Source: Paenibacillus sp. R14(2021) (GTDB taxonomy: Bacteria > Bacillota > Bacilli > Paenibacillales > Paenibacillaceae). From it: a stretch of DNA of 64,000 bases. Position numbers and translations under genes: made by a program. Positions 1-8,784 of the stretch are shown one piece after another (position 1 is the first letter of the stretch; each line of letters starts with the position of its first letter). Below the pieces are notes generated by a model. That model saw only the letters and a list, made by a program, of their open reading frames with translations, had not been told where the DNA came from and made no database searches. The stretch is from positions 992,001-1,056,000 of the forward strand of contig NZ_CP080269.1 in the NCBI RefSeq assembly GCF_019431355.1, written 5' to 3'.

Positions 1-545
1 AGAAGCGGCTCCGGGCCATCGAGCTGCTCGAAGCGGTCGGACTCGGTTCGCGAACCGGCCACAAGCTTCAGCAGCTCTCGGGCGGCGAACAGCAGCGCGT
101 GGCCATCGCCATCGCACTGGCCAACCGGCCGAAGCTGCTGCTCGCCGATGAGCCGACGGGCGCGCTGGATACGCGGACGTCGGACCAAATCATGGCTTTA
201 CTGCGCAAACTGAATTCCGAGATGGGTTTGACCATCGTCATCGTGACGCATGATTTGGATCTGGCCAAACAGGTGCAGCGGGTCGTGCTCATCCGGGACG
301 GCCGGACGTCGTCGGAGATGATCCGACGAACGGACGAGCGCGAGGCGGAGGACGCGTCAGGCGAAGAGACGGAGCTCGATACCCATATTGAATATGCCGT
401 CATGGATCGTTCCGGCCGGATTCAAGTGCCTGAGCGTTACTTGGAAGCCGTAGGCGCCAAAGACGCGGACAAGGTGTTGCTGCGGCTGGAAGAGGATCAT
501 ATCGTTTTGCGGCCAATTGCGCCGGCGGGCAAAACGGGGGGCTGA
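1..545 (+). CDS. ABC transporter ATP-binding protein with AbrB-like C-terminal extension (5' end outside window)
   Basis: The reading frame is open from base 3, so the start and the Walker A region lie upstream of the window. The visible 180 residues contain the ABC signature LSGGEQQR (about 25-32), Walker B LLLADEP followed by TGALD, and the switch histidine in VTHDLD. This is the pattern of LolD/MacB-type ATPases that energize lipoprotein or peptide export. After the ATPase core an acidic linker leads to residues about 130-171. Their pattern, VMDRSGRIQVP then EAVGAKDADKV and DHIVLRP, resembles the SpoVT/AbrB swapped-hairpin DNA-binding fold. That extension is unusual for this family. The gene lies 57 bp before the LacI-type regulator on the same strand. 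Confidence 0.85.
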   Translation, partial: KRLRAIELLEAVGLGSRTGHKLQQLSGGEQQRVAIAIALANRPKLLLADEPTGALDTRTSDQIMALLRKLNSEMGLTIVIVTHDLDLAKQVQRVVLIRDGRTSSEMIRRTDEREAEDASGEETELDTHIEYAVMDRSGRIQVPERYLEAVGAKDADKVLLRLEEDHIVLRPIAPAGKTGG

Positions 546-602
546 GCGATCGAACGAAACGACGACTAAAAGAAAAATAAAACGAGAAACGGGCGGGTCA
601 TC

Positions 603-1667
603 ATGAGAGGAAAAGTGAGAATTCAAGAAATCGCTGATTTAGCAGGTGTATCCAAGTTCGCTGTTTCTCGCGCATTGTCTGGGAAGAGTGGCGTGAGCGC
701 CCAAACGCGGGAGAAAATTTTGCGCGTCGCCGGCCAGTTGGGTTACTTCAAGAACAACGAACAGCAGCAGCGCTTCACGGGCGAGCTGCAAGAAATCGAA
801 GAGGTCAAGTGGGACGGCACGATCGTGGTCATGTTTCCGAACTTGCGGTATCAGAACCGGGAACACATTTATTGGGGGCCTGTATTCGAAGGAGTGTCCT
901 CGCGCCTTCGCCAGCGCGGGCTTGACATTATTACCATAACGGAGCCTTCAGACGATAACGTATTCAAGCTGCTGAATCCGGAGGCGATTCAGGGCATTAT
1001 TACGATCGGGACCGTCTCGACGCAAATTTTGCTCAAAATCAAGCAAATGGACATTCCGGTCGTCATGGTCGACCACAGCGATCCCGTCTTTGCTTGCGAT
1101 ACGATCTTCACGGATAATTTCAACAGCATGCAGCAGATGATGATGAAGCTGATCAGCAAAGGCTACCGCAAGTTCCAGTTTGTCGGGAACATCAAGGATG
1201 CGCAAAGCTATTTCGACCGTTGGCTGGCGTTCCGTTCCACGCTGGAGAGCTGCCAGATCGCACTGCAGCAGGACCCGATGCTGAACGGTCCCGAAGCGCA
1301 GGATATCTTTCTCCTGTTCAAACAATATCGGCCGGTCGACCTGCCGGAAGTTTACGTATGCGCGCATGATGTCAACGCGAAGTTCCTCATCGAGCAGCTG
1401 GGCTATCTGGGGATCGAAGTGCCTGCGCGCTGCGCGGTTACCGGCTTCGACAACACCTGCGATTCCCATCCGATTCTCGCGACGGTGAACGTGAACAAGG
1501 AGCTGCTCGGCATGCGCGCCGTGGATCAGATGTTATGGCGCATTCAAAACCCGGGAACCGCGCATGAGAAAAAACTGATTTATGCGGACGTTATTCTGCG
1601 GGAGAACTACGCCCACCTGTTGAATGGGGAAGTCGAGCAAGAAGAAGCGGACGCGGAAGCGCAATAG
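603..1667 (+). CDS. LacI-family transcriptional regulator
   Basis: 354 residues. The N-terminal helix-turn-helix (about residues 5-27, IQEIADLAGVSKFAVSRALS) is the LacI/GalR signature, and the remainder has the length and layout of a periplasmic-binding-protein-like sugar sensor domain. An unusual insertion of about 25 residues follows the HTH. The ATG at 603 has only a weak purine stretch upstream. A GTG at 615 preceded by agagg is an alternative, but its spacing is short. The gene lies before a mannan-type uptake and degradation locus, and a LacI/cre-like site occurs in the leader of the next gene. It is therefore the likely local repressor of that locus (inference from position). Confidence 0.88.
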   Translation: MRGKVRIQEIADLAGVSKFAVSRALSGKSGVSAQTREKILRVAGQLGYFKNNEQQQRFTGELQEIEEVKWDGTIVVMFPNLRYQNREHIYWGPVFEGVSSRLRQRGLDIITITEPSDDNVFKLLNPEAIQGIITIGTVSTQILLKIKQMDIPVVMVDHSDPVFACDTIFTDNFNSMQQMMMKLISKGYRKFQFVGNIKDAQSYFDRWLAFRSTLESCQIALQQDPMLNGPEAQDIFLLFKQYRPVDLPEVYVCAHDVNAKFLIEQLGYLGIEVPARCAVTGFDNTCDSHPILATVNVNKELLGMRAVDQMLWRIQNPGTAHEKKLIYADVILRENYAHLLNGEVEQEEADAEAQ

Positions 1668-2120
1668 TTTGCGGTCGCCAACCTAAATTTTTGCTAAATT
1701 TTGTTGCGGTCGCTTCCGATTTGTTTTCGTTTGGCTGCATCGAATGACCGAATAATACGTCTAACACGTTGATTTTCCCTCTCCCGGCCAATATTGGGCC
1801 ATCATACTGCTGCATAAGCCGCTCGTTATCCACGCTACGTTGTCTCTCCGTATCATTACGCATTGCCCTCCACAACTAGAGGAATACGCGACAGCCTCGC
1901 TCTAAGATTGATCGATGATAGAGATCGGATCCAACACGGATTGTTTCTGGAGTCTCCGCCTCTCAGTTTAGTTTGTAGGTGCTACAAACGAATGCGATGC
2001 GAGGTAGGGGCTCTTTTCATGCGCGGATACGGACTATCGAATATCCCTAACAAAATAACAAAACGAAAACAAATTTACGATAATGTTGCCAAAATGTTGT
2101 GAATATTGCAAAAAAATTGA
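1668..2120. other. Intergenic region, no convincing gene
   Basis: About 450 bp with no supported gene. A minus-strand open frame reaches in from the LacI gene, and a short plus-strand frame covers 1863-2102. Neither has a good ribosome binding site or a recognizable product. The last 100 bp become A+T rich and lead into the promoter of the sugar-binding protein. Confidence 0.5.
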
Positions 2121-2150
2121 TTGACTAATTTTGGATCACGGTGCTATTAT
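2121..2150 (+). promoter_or_regulatory. Sigma-A-type promoter of the sugar-binding protein gene
   Basis: TTGACT at 2121-2126 and TATTAT at 2145-2150 are separated by 18 bp. This gives a leader of about 165 nt before the ATG at 2323. The surroundings are A+T rich, as expected for a Firmicute promoter. Confidence 0.65.
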
Positions 2151-2213
2151 TGACATGCAAGTCATCAAACACTTCGCAAACCGGTGGTGATGGGGGTACG
2201 CTAAAACAATAGA

Positions 2214-2228
2214 ATGAAAACGGTTACG
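2214..2228 (+). promoter_or_regulatory. cre / LacI-family operator candidate
   Basis: ATGAAAACGGTTACG matches the CcpA cre consensus WTGNAANCGNWNNCW at all but the last position. It lies about 60 bp downstream of the predicted transcription start, a position where a bound repressor would act as a roadblock. It could serve CcpA or the LacI-type protein encoded upstream. Confidence 0.5.
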
Positions 2229-2322
2229 AAGAAGAGGGAACTAATAAACCATCTCGGAAACCGGTAGACCTTGCCGGAGCAAACTGGTATTGCTCATTAA
2301 AAAGCGGGAGGTTTTTTTGCAA

Positions 2323-3741
2323 ATGAAAAAAGTGAAAGCACTTACATTTTTGCTTGCGGCAACGATGCTTACGTTAACGGCGTGCGGAGGCGGCAGCAAT
2401 AACTCAGGCGGCAACGTCGCCAACAATCAGCCTGCCAACGACGCGCCAACGGGCACGGCAACGGGCAATGACTCAGCAGCGAACAATGCTTCGTCCGGCA
2501 ACGACGCCTCCGGCAATAACGCGGCAGCGACAAACGATGCCGCCCCCGCTCCAATCGACCTCGGCGGGCGCGAAATCCATATCTCCGCATGGTGGGACGG
2601 AACGCCGAAGGGCGATACGGCCGATTCCAAGAAAGCGCTCGATAAGCTGCATGAGGTCGAGAAGAAATACAACGTCAAGATCAAATACGACAACATCCCG
2701 TTCGACAAATACATGGATAAATTCACGACGGCCGCGCTCTCCGGAACACCTATGGCCGACATCTCCATTCTTGAATTCAAGCGCGCGCTTGCCCCGATCA
2801 AACAAGGCTTAATCCTTCCTCTTAGCGAATACACGCAAGCAACTAGCGATATCAACAACGAACAAGAACACACAATCAAGCTTCCGCAGCTCATCGGAGA
2901 CGAATACTTCTTCGGCGGTAAAGGCGTATCGACCGTAGGCATGTTCTACAACCGCAATCTTTTCAAGAAGCTGGGCTTGCCGGATCCGCAAGAGCTATAC
3001 GCCAACAATCAATGGACATGGGATAAATTCCTCGAAGTCGCGAAGCAAGCGACGACAGATACGAATAACGACGGCAAGCCGGATACATGGGGCTTCTCGG
3101 ACTGGGCGCCAGGCGCGGCTCGCGACTTCGGCGCAACGAACGGCGCGCTATTCGTCAACGACGATCTGACCGTCGGCTTCACGGATCCGAAGATGATCGA
3201 AACCTTGGAATTCATCAACCGGCTGTACAACAAAGAAAACGTCGTGAAGGTTAAAAAAGGCGATAAAAACAGCTGGGATGAAACGTCCACATTCAAAGAC
3301 GGCGACGTCGCGATGTCCTCGAACTTCGACTGGAACGTCGGCGGTCTGCCGTTCGAAATCGGCGTCGTACCGAACCCGCAAGGTCCGAGCGGCGACGGCA
3401 ATTACACCTACGCGAACACTGCCCAGAACGGCTGGGTCATTCCGAAGGGCGTAAAAGAACCGCAAATGGTTTATCAAATCTATGAAGAACTGCAAGACCT
3501 GCCTTCAACGGAAGAGTACCTCGGCCAAAACGGTCTGGAAGCGCTCTTCAAAAGCCAAGCGGACATCGATATGGCGCTGGAGCACATCAACAATACCGGC
3601 CGTATCTCCCTTGAAGAAGGCGTTGCCGACTATCCTTGGTTCTCGATCATGGACGACATCATCAAGAAGAACCAATCCGTAAGCGCTACGGTTCAGAAGT
3701 ACACCGCGCCTGCTGAAGCTGCTCTAGCCAAATTGAAATAA
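2323..3741 (+). CDS. Extracellular sugar-binding lipoprotein (ABC importer, family 1 SBP)
   Basis: 472 residues from the ATG at 2323, preceded by GGGAGG; a TTG two codons earlier is also possible. A signal peptide ends in the lipobox LTAC with Cys21. A low-complexity Asn/Gly/Ala/Asp linker (about 22-90) tethers the binding domain to the membrane, as is common for Gram-positive sugar SBPs. The mature part has the family 1 layout (GREIHISAWWDG, then TPMADIS and a C-terminal WGFSDW region). It should deliver an oligosaccharide to membrane permeases. It has its own promoter and a following hairpin, so it is a separate unit just ahead of the long operon. Confidence 0.88.
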   Translation: MKKVKALTFLLAATMLTLTACGGGSNNSGGNVANNQPANDAPTGTATGNDSAANNASSGNDASGNNAAATNDAAPAPIDLGGREIHISAWWDGTPKGDTADSKKALDKLHEVEKKYNVKIKYDNIPFDKYMDKFTTAALSGTPMADISILEFKRALAPIKQGLILPLSEYTQATSDINNEQEHTIKLPQLIGDEYFFGGKGVSTVGMFYNRNLFKKLGLPDPQELYANNQWTWDKFLEVAKQATTDTNNDGKPDTWGFSDWAPGAARDFGATNGALFVNDDLTVGFTDPKMIETLEFINRLYNKENVVKVKKGDKNSWDETSTFKDGDVAMSSNFDWNVGGLPFEIGVVPNPQGPSGDGNYTYANTAQNGWVIPKGVKEPQMVYQIYEELQDLPSTEEYLGQNGLEALFKSQADIDMALEHINNTGRISLEEGVADYPWFSIMDDIIKKNQSVSATVQKYTAPAEAALAKLK

Positions 3742-3761
3742 TTACTGAACAGGTATTGAAG

Positions 3762-3799
3762 GGAGGGGAGGCCGGATGTGCCGGTACGACCCTCCTTTT
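3762..3799 (+). terminator. Probable intrinsic terminator after the sugar-binding protein gene
   Basis: GGAGGG (3762-3767) can pair with CCCTCC (3790-3795), with an inner CCGG/CCGG pair, followed by TTTTC. The stem is interrupted and the T-run is short, so termination may be partial and allow read-through into the operon. Confidence 0.5.
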
Positions 3800-3979
3800 C
3801 TATGCGAATCAAGCATAACAATCAGCAAATTAATAGGATAACAAATATTAAACACTAGGATCATGTGTTTGGTATAAATATAGGTTTGTTATGTTCCAGT
3901 AGGACGATGGTACGCGAGTGCGCTTTCGTCAGCGGGATGCGTGATCCGCAGATCAAGTCGTCGCTTAGGAGGGCTGACA

Positions 3980-6916
3980 TTGAAAGGTACAAAACGGCTT
4001 AAGAAATGGGGAATGACGGGGGCATGCGTTGTCATCGCACTTGCACTGCTCGTCGTATGGACCCGTTCGGGCAATGACGGCACGGCAGCGGCGGGAAGCC
4101 AATCGGCGTTTGCCGAAGGCAGCTGGTCGACGCTGCAGGATGGCCGCGGCGATTACGCGGAATATCTGTCGAAGCATGAGAATTCCGGCTTTTCCGATCA
4201 AGAGATTGTCCTTGATGCCGCAAGCTACGCCGAGACGGAAGGCGACGGCTTCGAGAAGCTGATCGATTATGAAGGACGATCCGGCACATCCCTTAAGACC
4301 GGCGAGCAAGGCAACGTATCCTGGGATATTAATGTGACGCAAGAAGGTTTCTATAACATTGCGCTTTCCTATTACCCGATCGCGGGCAAAAGCTCGAGCA
4401 TTGAGCGTTCACTGCAAATTGACGGCGTCGTTCCGTTCACGGAAGCGTCCTACTTGCAATTCGATCGCGTGTGGGACAACGAGCTGGAGCATGTGAAGCA
4501 GGATAATTTAGGCAACGACCTGCGTCCGGAGCAAATCGAGAAGCCGTCTTGGCGCGAAGCTCTGCTCGAGGATTCGGACGGCTATTACGCCGATCCGTTC
4601 AAGTTTTATTTGAGCGCTGGCCATCATACGCTTACGTTCGTCTCGCAGCGTGAGCCGATGGTCATTCATCAGCTGAAGCTGTATCAGAAGCAACAGCCCG
4701 CCAATTATGAAGCAGCACTCAAGCAATACGAGAAAGACGGACTGAAGAAGGCGGACAGTCAGCTGATTACCGTTCAAGGTGAAGCTGCTCTCGCGAAGTC
4801 ATCTCCGACGTTGTATCCGCAAACAGAACGTTCCACCTCTTCGGTTGCGCCTTACAGTCCGAAGCTCATTCGGGTCAATACGATCGGCGGCTATAACTGG
4901 CGACTGCCGGGGCAGTGGATCGAGTGGGAAGTCGATGTACCGGAAACGGGACTCTATAAAATCGCCATGAAATCCAAGCAGGAATTCGTTCGCGGTTTGT
5001 ACTCGACGCGCCGACTGCTAATTAACGGCGAAGTTCCGTTCAAGGAGGCCGAGCAAATTCCGTTCCGTTACAAGAACGGTTACCGCATCGACGTCATGGG
5101 AGGCGACGAGCCATATCTGTTCAAGCTCGAGAAAGGCAAGAACATCATTCGCATGGAAGATACGCTCGGCGAATTTGCTCCGCTCATCCGTGAAGTGAAA
5201 GATAGCCTATACAATCTCAATGCCATGTATCGCAAAATCATCATGATTACCGGCGCATCGCCGGATAAATACCGAGATTATCGCTTGGATAAGCAAGTAC
5301 CGAAGATGCTGGAAACGTTCCAATCCGAGAGCGACCGGCTTACCGCCATCAGCGTCGAACTGAAACGGCTGTCTGGCGGAAGCAGCGATTCCGAAGCGCT
5401 TCTGAAGACGATGGCGCTGCAGCTGAAGGAATTGATCAAGAATCCCGATACCATTCCGCGCCGCCTTGCTGCATTCAAGAGCAATGCTGGCGGACTCGGC
5501 ACGTGGCTGCAGAAGGCGATCGAGATGCCGCTCCAGCTCGATGCGATTTACATCGCTTCGCCGGACAAGAAATTCCCTTCGTCCGGAGAGGGCTTTTTCT
5601 CCAAGCTGAAGCATGAGCTGGCGACGTTTGCATATTCGTTCGTGATCGATTACAACCAAATCGGCAACGATTCGGACAAGAAGAACCAGAAGTCGATAAC
5701 CGTCTGGATCGGCAGCGGCCGCGACCAGGCGAACACGCTGAAGGCGATGATCGACGAAACGTTCACGCCGCAGACGGGCATTAACGTGAATTTGAAGCTC
5801 GTGCAAATGAACACCTTGCTGCCGGCAACCTTGGCCGGTCGCGGCCCGGACGTCGCGATGCAGATCAGCAACGACATTCCAGTTAACTACGCGATGCGCG
5901 ATGCGGCTGCCGACTTGACGCAATTTACCGATTATCAGGAAGTGTCGAAGCGGTTCCGCGATAGCGCACTTGTCCCGTACACGTACGAGAAAGGCGTATA
6001 CGCGCTGCCGGAGACGCAAACCTTCAACATGCTTTTCTACCGTAAGGACGTGCTAACAGAGCTGGGGCTAGAGGTGCCGCAAACTTGGGACGATGTGTAT
6101 AAGCTGCTCGCCGTCCTAAGCAAGAACAGAATGCAATTCGGCATGCCGATCACGGTTCCGCAGACATCGGTGCCGGTGCCTGGACAGAATATCCCGCCGA
6201 ACTCGATTTACGGCTCGCTGCTGATGCAGAACGGCGGTCAATTCTACCGGGGCGGCGGCAAAGAGTCCGATCTGGATTCGAAGATCGGCGTCGAAACGTT
6301 CAAGACATGGACAGACCTGTACAGCGACTACAAGCTGGAACGCGAATTCGACTTCGCGAACCGGTTCCGCACAGGTGAAATGCCAATCGGTATCGTGGAT
6401 TACACCACGTACAATCAGCTCACCGTGTTTGCCCCGGAAATCCGCGGCATGTGGGGCTTTGCGCCGATTCCGGGCACGAAGCTGTCGGATGGAACTATCC
6501 GCAGAGATACACCGAGCGCGGGTAATGGAACGCTGATGATGGGCAGCGCGAAGGACAAAGACTCCTCCTGGGAATTCATGAAATGGTGGACCAGCGAGAA
6601 GACCCAAACGAATTTCGGCCGGGAGATGGAAGCGCTGATGGGAGCTTCCGCGCGTTATCCGACGGCGAACATCAAAGCGCTCGACAGCTTGCCTTGGCCG
6701 GTTGCCGATTACGATAACCTCAAAGCGCAGTTCGAATATGTCAGAGGCGTGCCAGAGGTGCCGGGCGGCTACTTCACCGGACGTCATCTGCAGAACGCGT
6801 TCTTGAAAGTAGTCGTCGAGAAGAATACGGAAGCGCGGGAATCGATTATGGATTACACCCATTACATTCAAGACGAAATCAAAGCAAAGCGCAAAGAATT
6901 TGGCCTGCCGGAATAA
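3980..6916 (+). CDS. Solute-binding protein fused to carbohydrate-binding-like modules
   Basis: 978 residues from a TTG at 3980, which sits 6 nt after AGGAGGG; an in-frame ATG at 3941 lacks such a site. An N-terminal membrane segment (about 10-28) anchors or exports it. Two similar beta-sandwich-like stretches follow, recognizable by GNVSWDINVTQEGFYNIAL and GQWIEWEVDVPETGLYKIAM. They resemble CBM6/35-type modules. The last roughly 420 residues form a family 1 extracellular solute-binding domain (KSITVWIGSGRDQ, then FNMLFYRKDVLTELGL and EFMKWWTSEKTQ). It is about twice the usual SBP length. It is the first gene of a run of closely spaced genes and probably captures polysaccharide fragments for the next two permeases. 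Confidence 0.85.
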   Translation: MKGTKRLKKWGMTGACVVIALALLVVWTRSGNDGTAAAGSQSAFAEGSWSTLQDGRGDYAEYLSKHENSGFSDQEIVLDAASYAETEGDGFEKLIDYEGRSGTSLKTGEQGNVSWDINVTQEGFYNIALSYYPIAGKSSSIERSLQIDGVVPFTEASYLQFDRVWDNELEHVKQDNLGNDLRPEQIEKPSWREALLEDSDGYYADPFKFYLSAGHHTLTFVSQREPMVIHQLKLYQKQQPANYEAALKQYEKDGLKKADSQLITVQGEAALAKSSPTLYPQTERSTSSVAPYSPKLIRVNTIGGYNWRLPGQWIEWEVDVPETGLYKIAMKSKQEFVRGLYSTRRLLINGEVPFKEAEQIPFRYKNGYRIDVMGGDEPYLFKLEKGKNIIRMEDTLGEFAPLIREVKDSLYNLNAMYRKIIMITGASPDKYRDYRLDKQVPKMLETFQSESDRLTAISVELKRLSGGSSDSEALLKTMALQLKELIKNPDTIPRRLAAFKSNAGGLGTWLQKAIEMPLQLDAIYIASPDKKFPSSGEGFFSKLKHELATFAYSFVIDYNQIGNDSDKKNQKSITVWIGSGRDQANTLKAMIDETFTPQTGINVNLKLVQMNTLLPATLAGRGPDVAMQISNDIPVNYAMRDAAADLTQFTDYQEVSKRFRDSALVPYTYEKGVYALPETQTFNMLFYRKDVLTELGLEVPQTWDDVYKLLAVLSKNRMQFGMPITVPQTSVPVPGQNIPPNSIYGSLLMQNGGQFYRGGGKESDLDSKIGVETFKTWTDLYSDYKLEREFDFANRFRTGEMPIGIVDYTTYNQLTVFAPEIRGMWGFAPIPGTKLSDGTIRRDTPSAGNGTLMMGSAKDKDSSWEFMKWWTSEKTQTNFGREMEALMGASARYPTANIKALDSLPWPVADYDNLKAQFEYVRGVPEVPGGYFTGRHLQNAFLKVVVEKNTEARESIMDYTHYIQDEIKAKRKEFGLPE

Positions 6917-6928
6917 GGAGGGATCCAC

Positions 6929-7900
6929 GTGTCAACGATCGGTACACCGAGTCAACCTTCAGTGACTGTAGCCGCCGGGAAGCCAGCCGTAGAAACGACA
7001 AGCTGGTGGGCGATCAAATGGAAAGAAATCAAGGCGAGGAAGCATTCCTATATCCTGATGTCGCCCTATATGCTGCTGTTTGCCGTCTTTACCGTGCTGC
7101 CTGTAATCATGTCCGTCATCATCAGTTTTACGTACTTCAACATGCTTGAATTCCCGCGCTTCATCGGGTGGCAGAACTACTCCCGCCTGTTCCTGGAAGA
7201 CGATGTGTTCTTAGTTGCAATCAAGAACACCATCCTCTTCGCGGTCATTACCGGACCGCTCAGCTATATGGCGTGCTTCGTCTTCGCCTGGATCATCAAC
7301 GATCTTCGCCCGAAGCTGCGAGCATTCATGACGCTGATCTTCTATGCGCCTTCCATCTCGGGGAACGTCTACTTCCTCTGGCAAATGATCTTCTCGGGAG
7401 ACCGTTACGGCATTGCGAACGGATTCCTAATTAAGATGGGCGTACTGCTCGACCCGATTCAGTGGCTGAAGACGGAGCAGTACATTATGCCGATCATTAT
7501 CCTCGTGCAGCTCTGGCTCAGTCTCGGAACTGGTTTCCTCGCTTTCATCGCGGGTCTCCAAACCGTTGACAAAACGCTGTATGAAGCAGGTGCGGTCGAC
7601 GGCATCAAGAACCGCTGGCAGGAGCTCTGGTACATTACGCTTCCTTCGATGAAGCCTCAGCTGATGTTCGGAGCCGTCATCCAGATCACCTCATCCTTGG
7701 CGATCGCGGACGTTTCCATCTACCTGGCCGGCTTCCCGAGCGTCAACTACGCGGCTGAAACCATCGTTACGCACTTGATCGACTTCGGTACGATCCGATT
7801 CGAGATGGGCTACGCATCCGCGATCGCGACCGTGTTGTTCACCTTAATGGTCGGAACGAACCTGGTCGTACAGCGACTTCTCAGGAGGGTGGGGGAATAG
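6929..7900 (+). CDS. ABC sugar transporter permease (MalF type)
   Basis: 323 residues from GTG 6929, preceded by AAGGAGG 12 bp after the previous stop. Six membrane segments are visible after a cytoplasmic N-terminus. The EAA loop reads YEAGAVDGIKNRWQELWYITLPSMKP, of which YEAGAVDG and ITLPSMKP are the diagnostic parts. It pairs with the following permease to form the channel of a binding-protein-dependent sugar importer. No ATPase gene is nearby, so a shared MsmX-type ATPase is expected (known for this class, inferred here). Confidence 0.9.
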   Translation: MSTIGTPSQPSVTVAAGKPAVETTSWWAIKWKEIKARKHSYILMSPYMLLFAVFTVLPVIMSVIISFTYFNMLEFPRFIGWQNYSRLFLEDDVFLVAIKNTILFAVITGPLSYMACFVFAWIINDLRPKLRAFMTLIFYAPSISGNVYFLWQMIFSGDRYGIANGFLIKMGVLLDPIQWLKTEQYIMPIIILVQLWLSLGTGFLAFIAGLQTVDKTLYEAGAVDGIKNRWQELWYITLPSMKPQLMFGAVIQITSSLAIADVSIYLAGFPSVNYAAETIVTHLIDFGTIRFEMGYASAIATVLFTLMVGTNLVVQRLLRRVGE

Positions 7901-7903
7901 AGG

Positions 7904-8770
7904 ATGAGGTTAGCGCTTCCTATTCGCAAAAGACGAGTGAACCGTTCTTTTTCCGGAACGTTCTGGATGTTCGTGTTACTGGCTGCCGTCGCCGCTTTCA
8001 TGGCGCTGCCGCTCGTATATGCAATCAACGCGGCGTTCAAGCCGCTCGACGAAATCTTCCTGTTCCCGCCGACGCTCTTCGTTCGGCATCCGACGACGAG
8101 CAACTTCATCGATCTGATGACGTTGCTCGGACAATCGTGGGTTCCGTTCTCCCGTTACATTTTTAACACCTTCTTCATTACCGGGATGGGCGTCGTCGGT
8201 CACGTTCTGCTGGCTTCGGCAGCGGCATATCCGCTCGCGAAACACAAGTTTCCCGGATCGAAGATCATCTTCACCGTCGTCGTGCTTTCTCTGATGTTCA
8301 CGCCTCAAGTAACAGCGATTCCGAACTACATGGTCATGTCCTGGATCGGCCTCATTGATACATACTGGGCTGTCATCGTGCCGGCATTCGCGTTCTCGCT
8401 GGGACTGTACCTCATGAAACAGTTCATGGAGCAAATTCCCGATGCGCTGCTAGAATCGGCCAAGATCGACGGTGCCAACGAATACCGGATCTTCTGGCAA
8501 ATCGTCATGCCGAACGTGAAGCCGGCTTGGCTGACCTTGGTCATTCTGCTGTTCCAGATGCTTTGGGGCACGGACGGCAACGGTTTCATCTATAGCGAGC
8601 AACTGAAGACGCTTCACTATGCTTCGAATCAGATAATATTCGGCGGCATTGCGCGCGCAGGCGTCGGTTCGGCCGTCGCGCTCATTCTGATGAGCGTGCC
8701 GATCGCCCTGTTCGTCTTTTCGCAAAGTCGCATTATCGAAACGATGACTACATCCGGCATGAAGGATTAG
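7904..8770 (+). CDS. ABC sugar transporter permease (MalG type)
   Basis: 288 residues from ATG 7904, 3 bp after the preceding stop, with a GGGGGAATAGAGG purine tract upstream. Six membrane segments and an EAA loop (LLESAKIDGANEYRIFWQIV, then MPNVKPAW) mark it as the second, MalG-like half of the permease pair. The spacing implies translational coupling with the upstream permease. Confidence 0.9.
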   Translation: MRLALPIRKRRVNRSFSGTFWMFVLLAAVAAFMALPLVYAINAAFKPLDEIFLFPPTLFVRHPTTSNFIDLMTLLGQSWVPFSRYIFNTFFITGMGVVGHVLLASAAAYPLAKHKFPGSKIIFTVVVLSLMFTPQVTAIPNYMVMSWIGLIDTYWAVIVPAFAFSLGLYLMKQFMEQIPDALLESAKIDGANEYRIFWQIVMPNVKPAWLTLVILLFQMLWGTDGNGFIYSEQLKTLHYASNQIIFGGIARAGVGSAVALILMSVPIALFVFSQSRIIETMTTSGMKD

Positions 8771-8784
8771 GGGGAGGTGGAAGC

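Noticed and set aside
1591..2102. Minus-strand frame 1591-1875 and plus-strand frame 1863-2102 near the LacI gene
   Set aside because: No ribosome binding site, no recognizable domain, and they overlap the LacI gene end or the A+T-rich promoter area.
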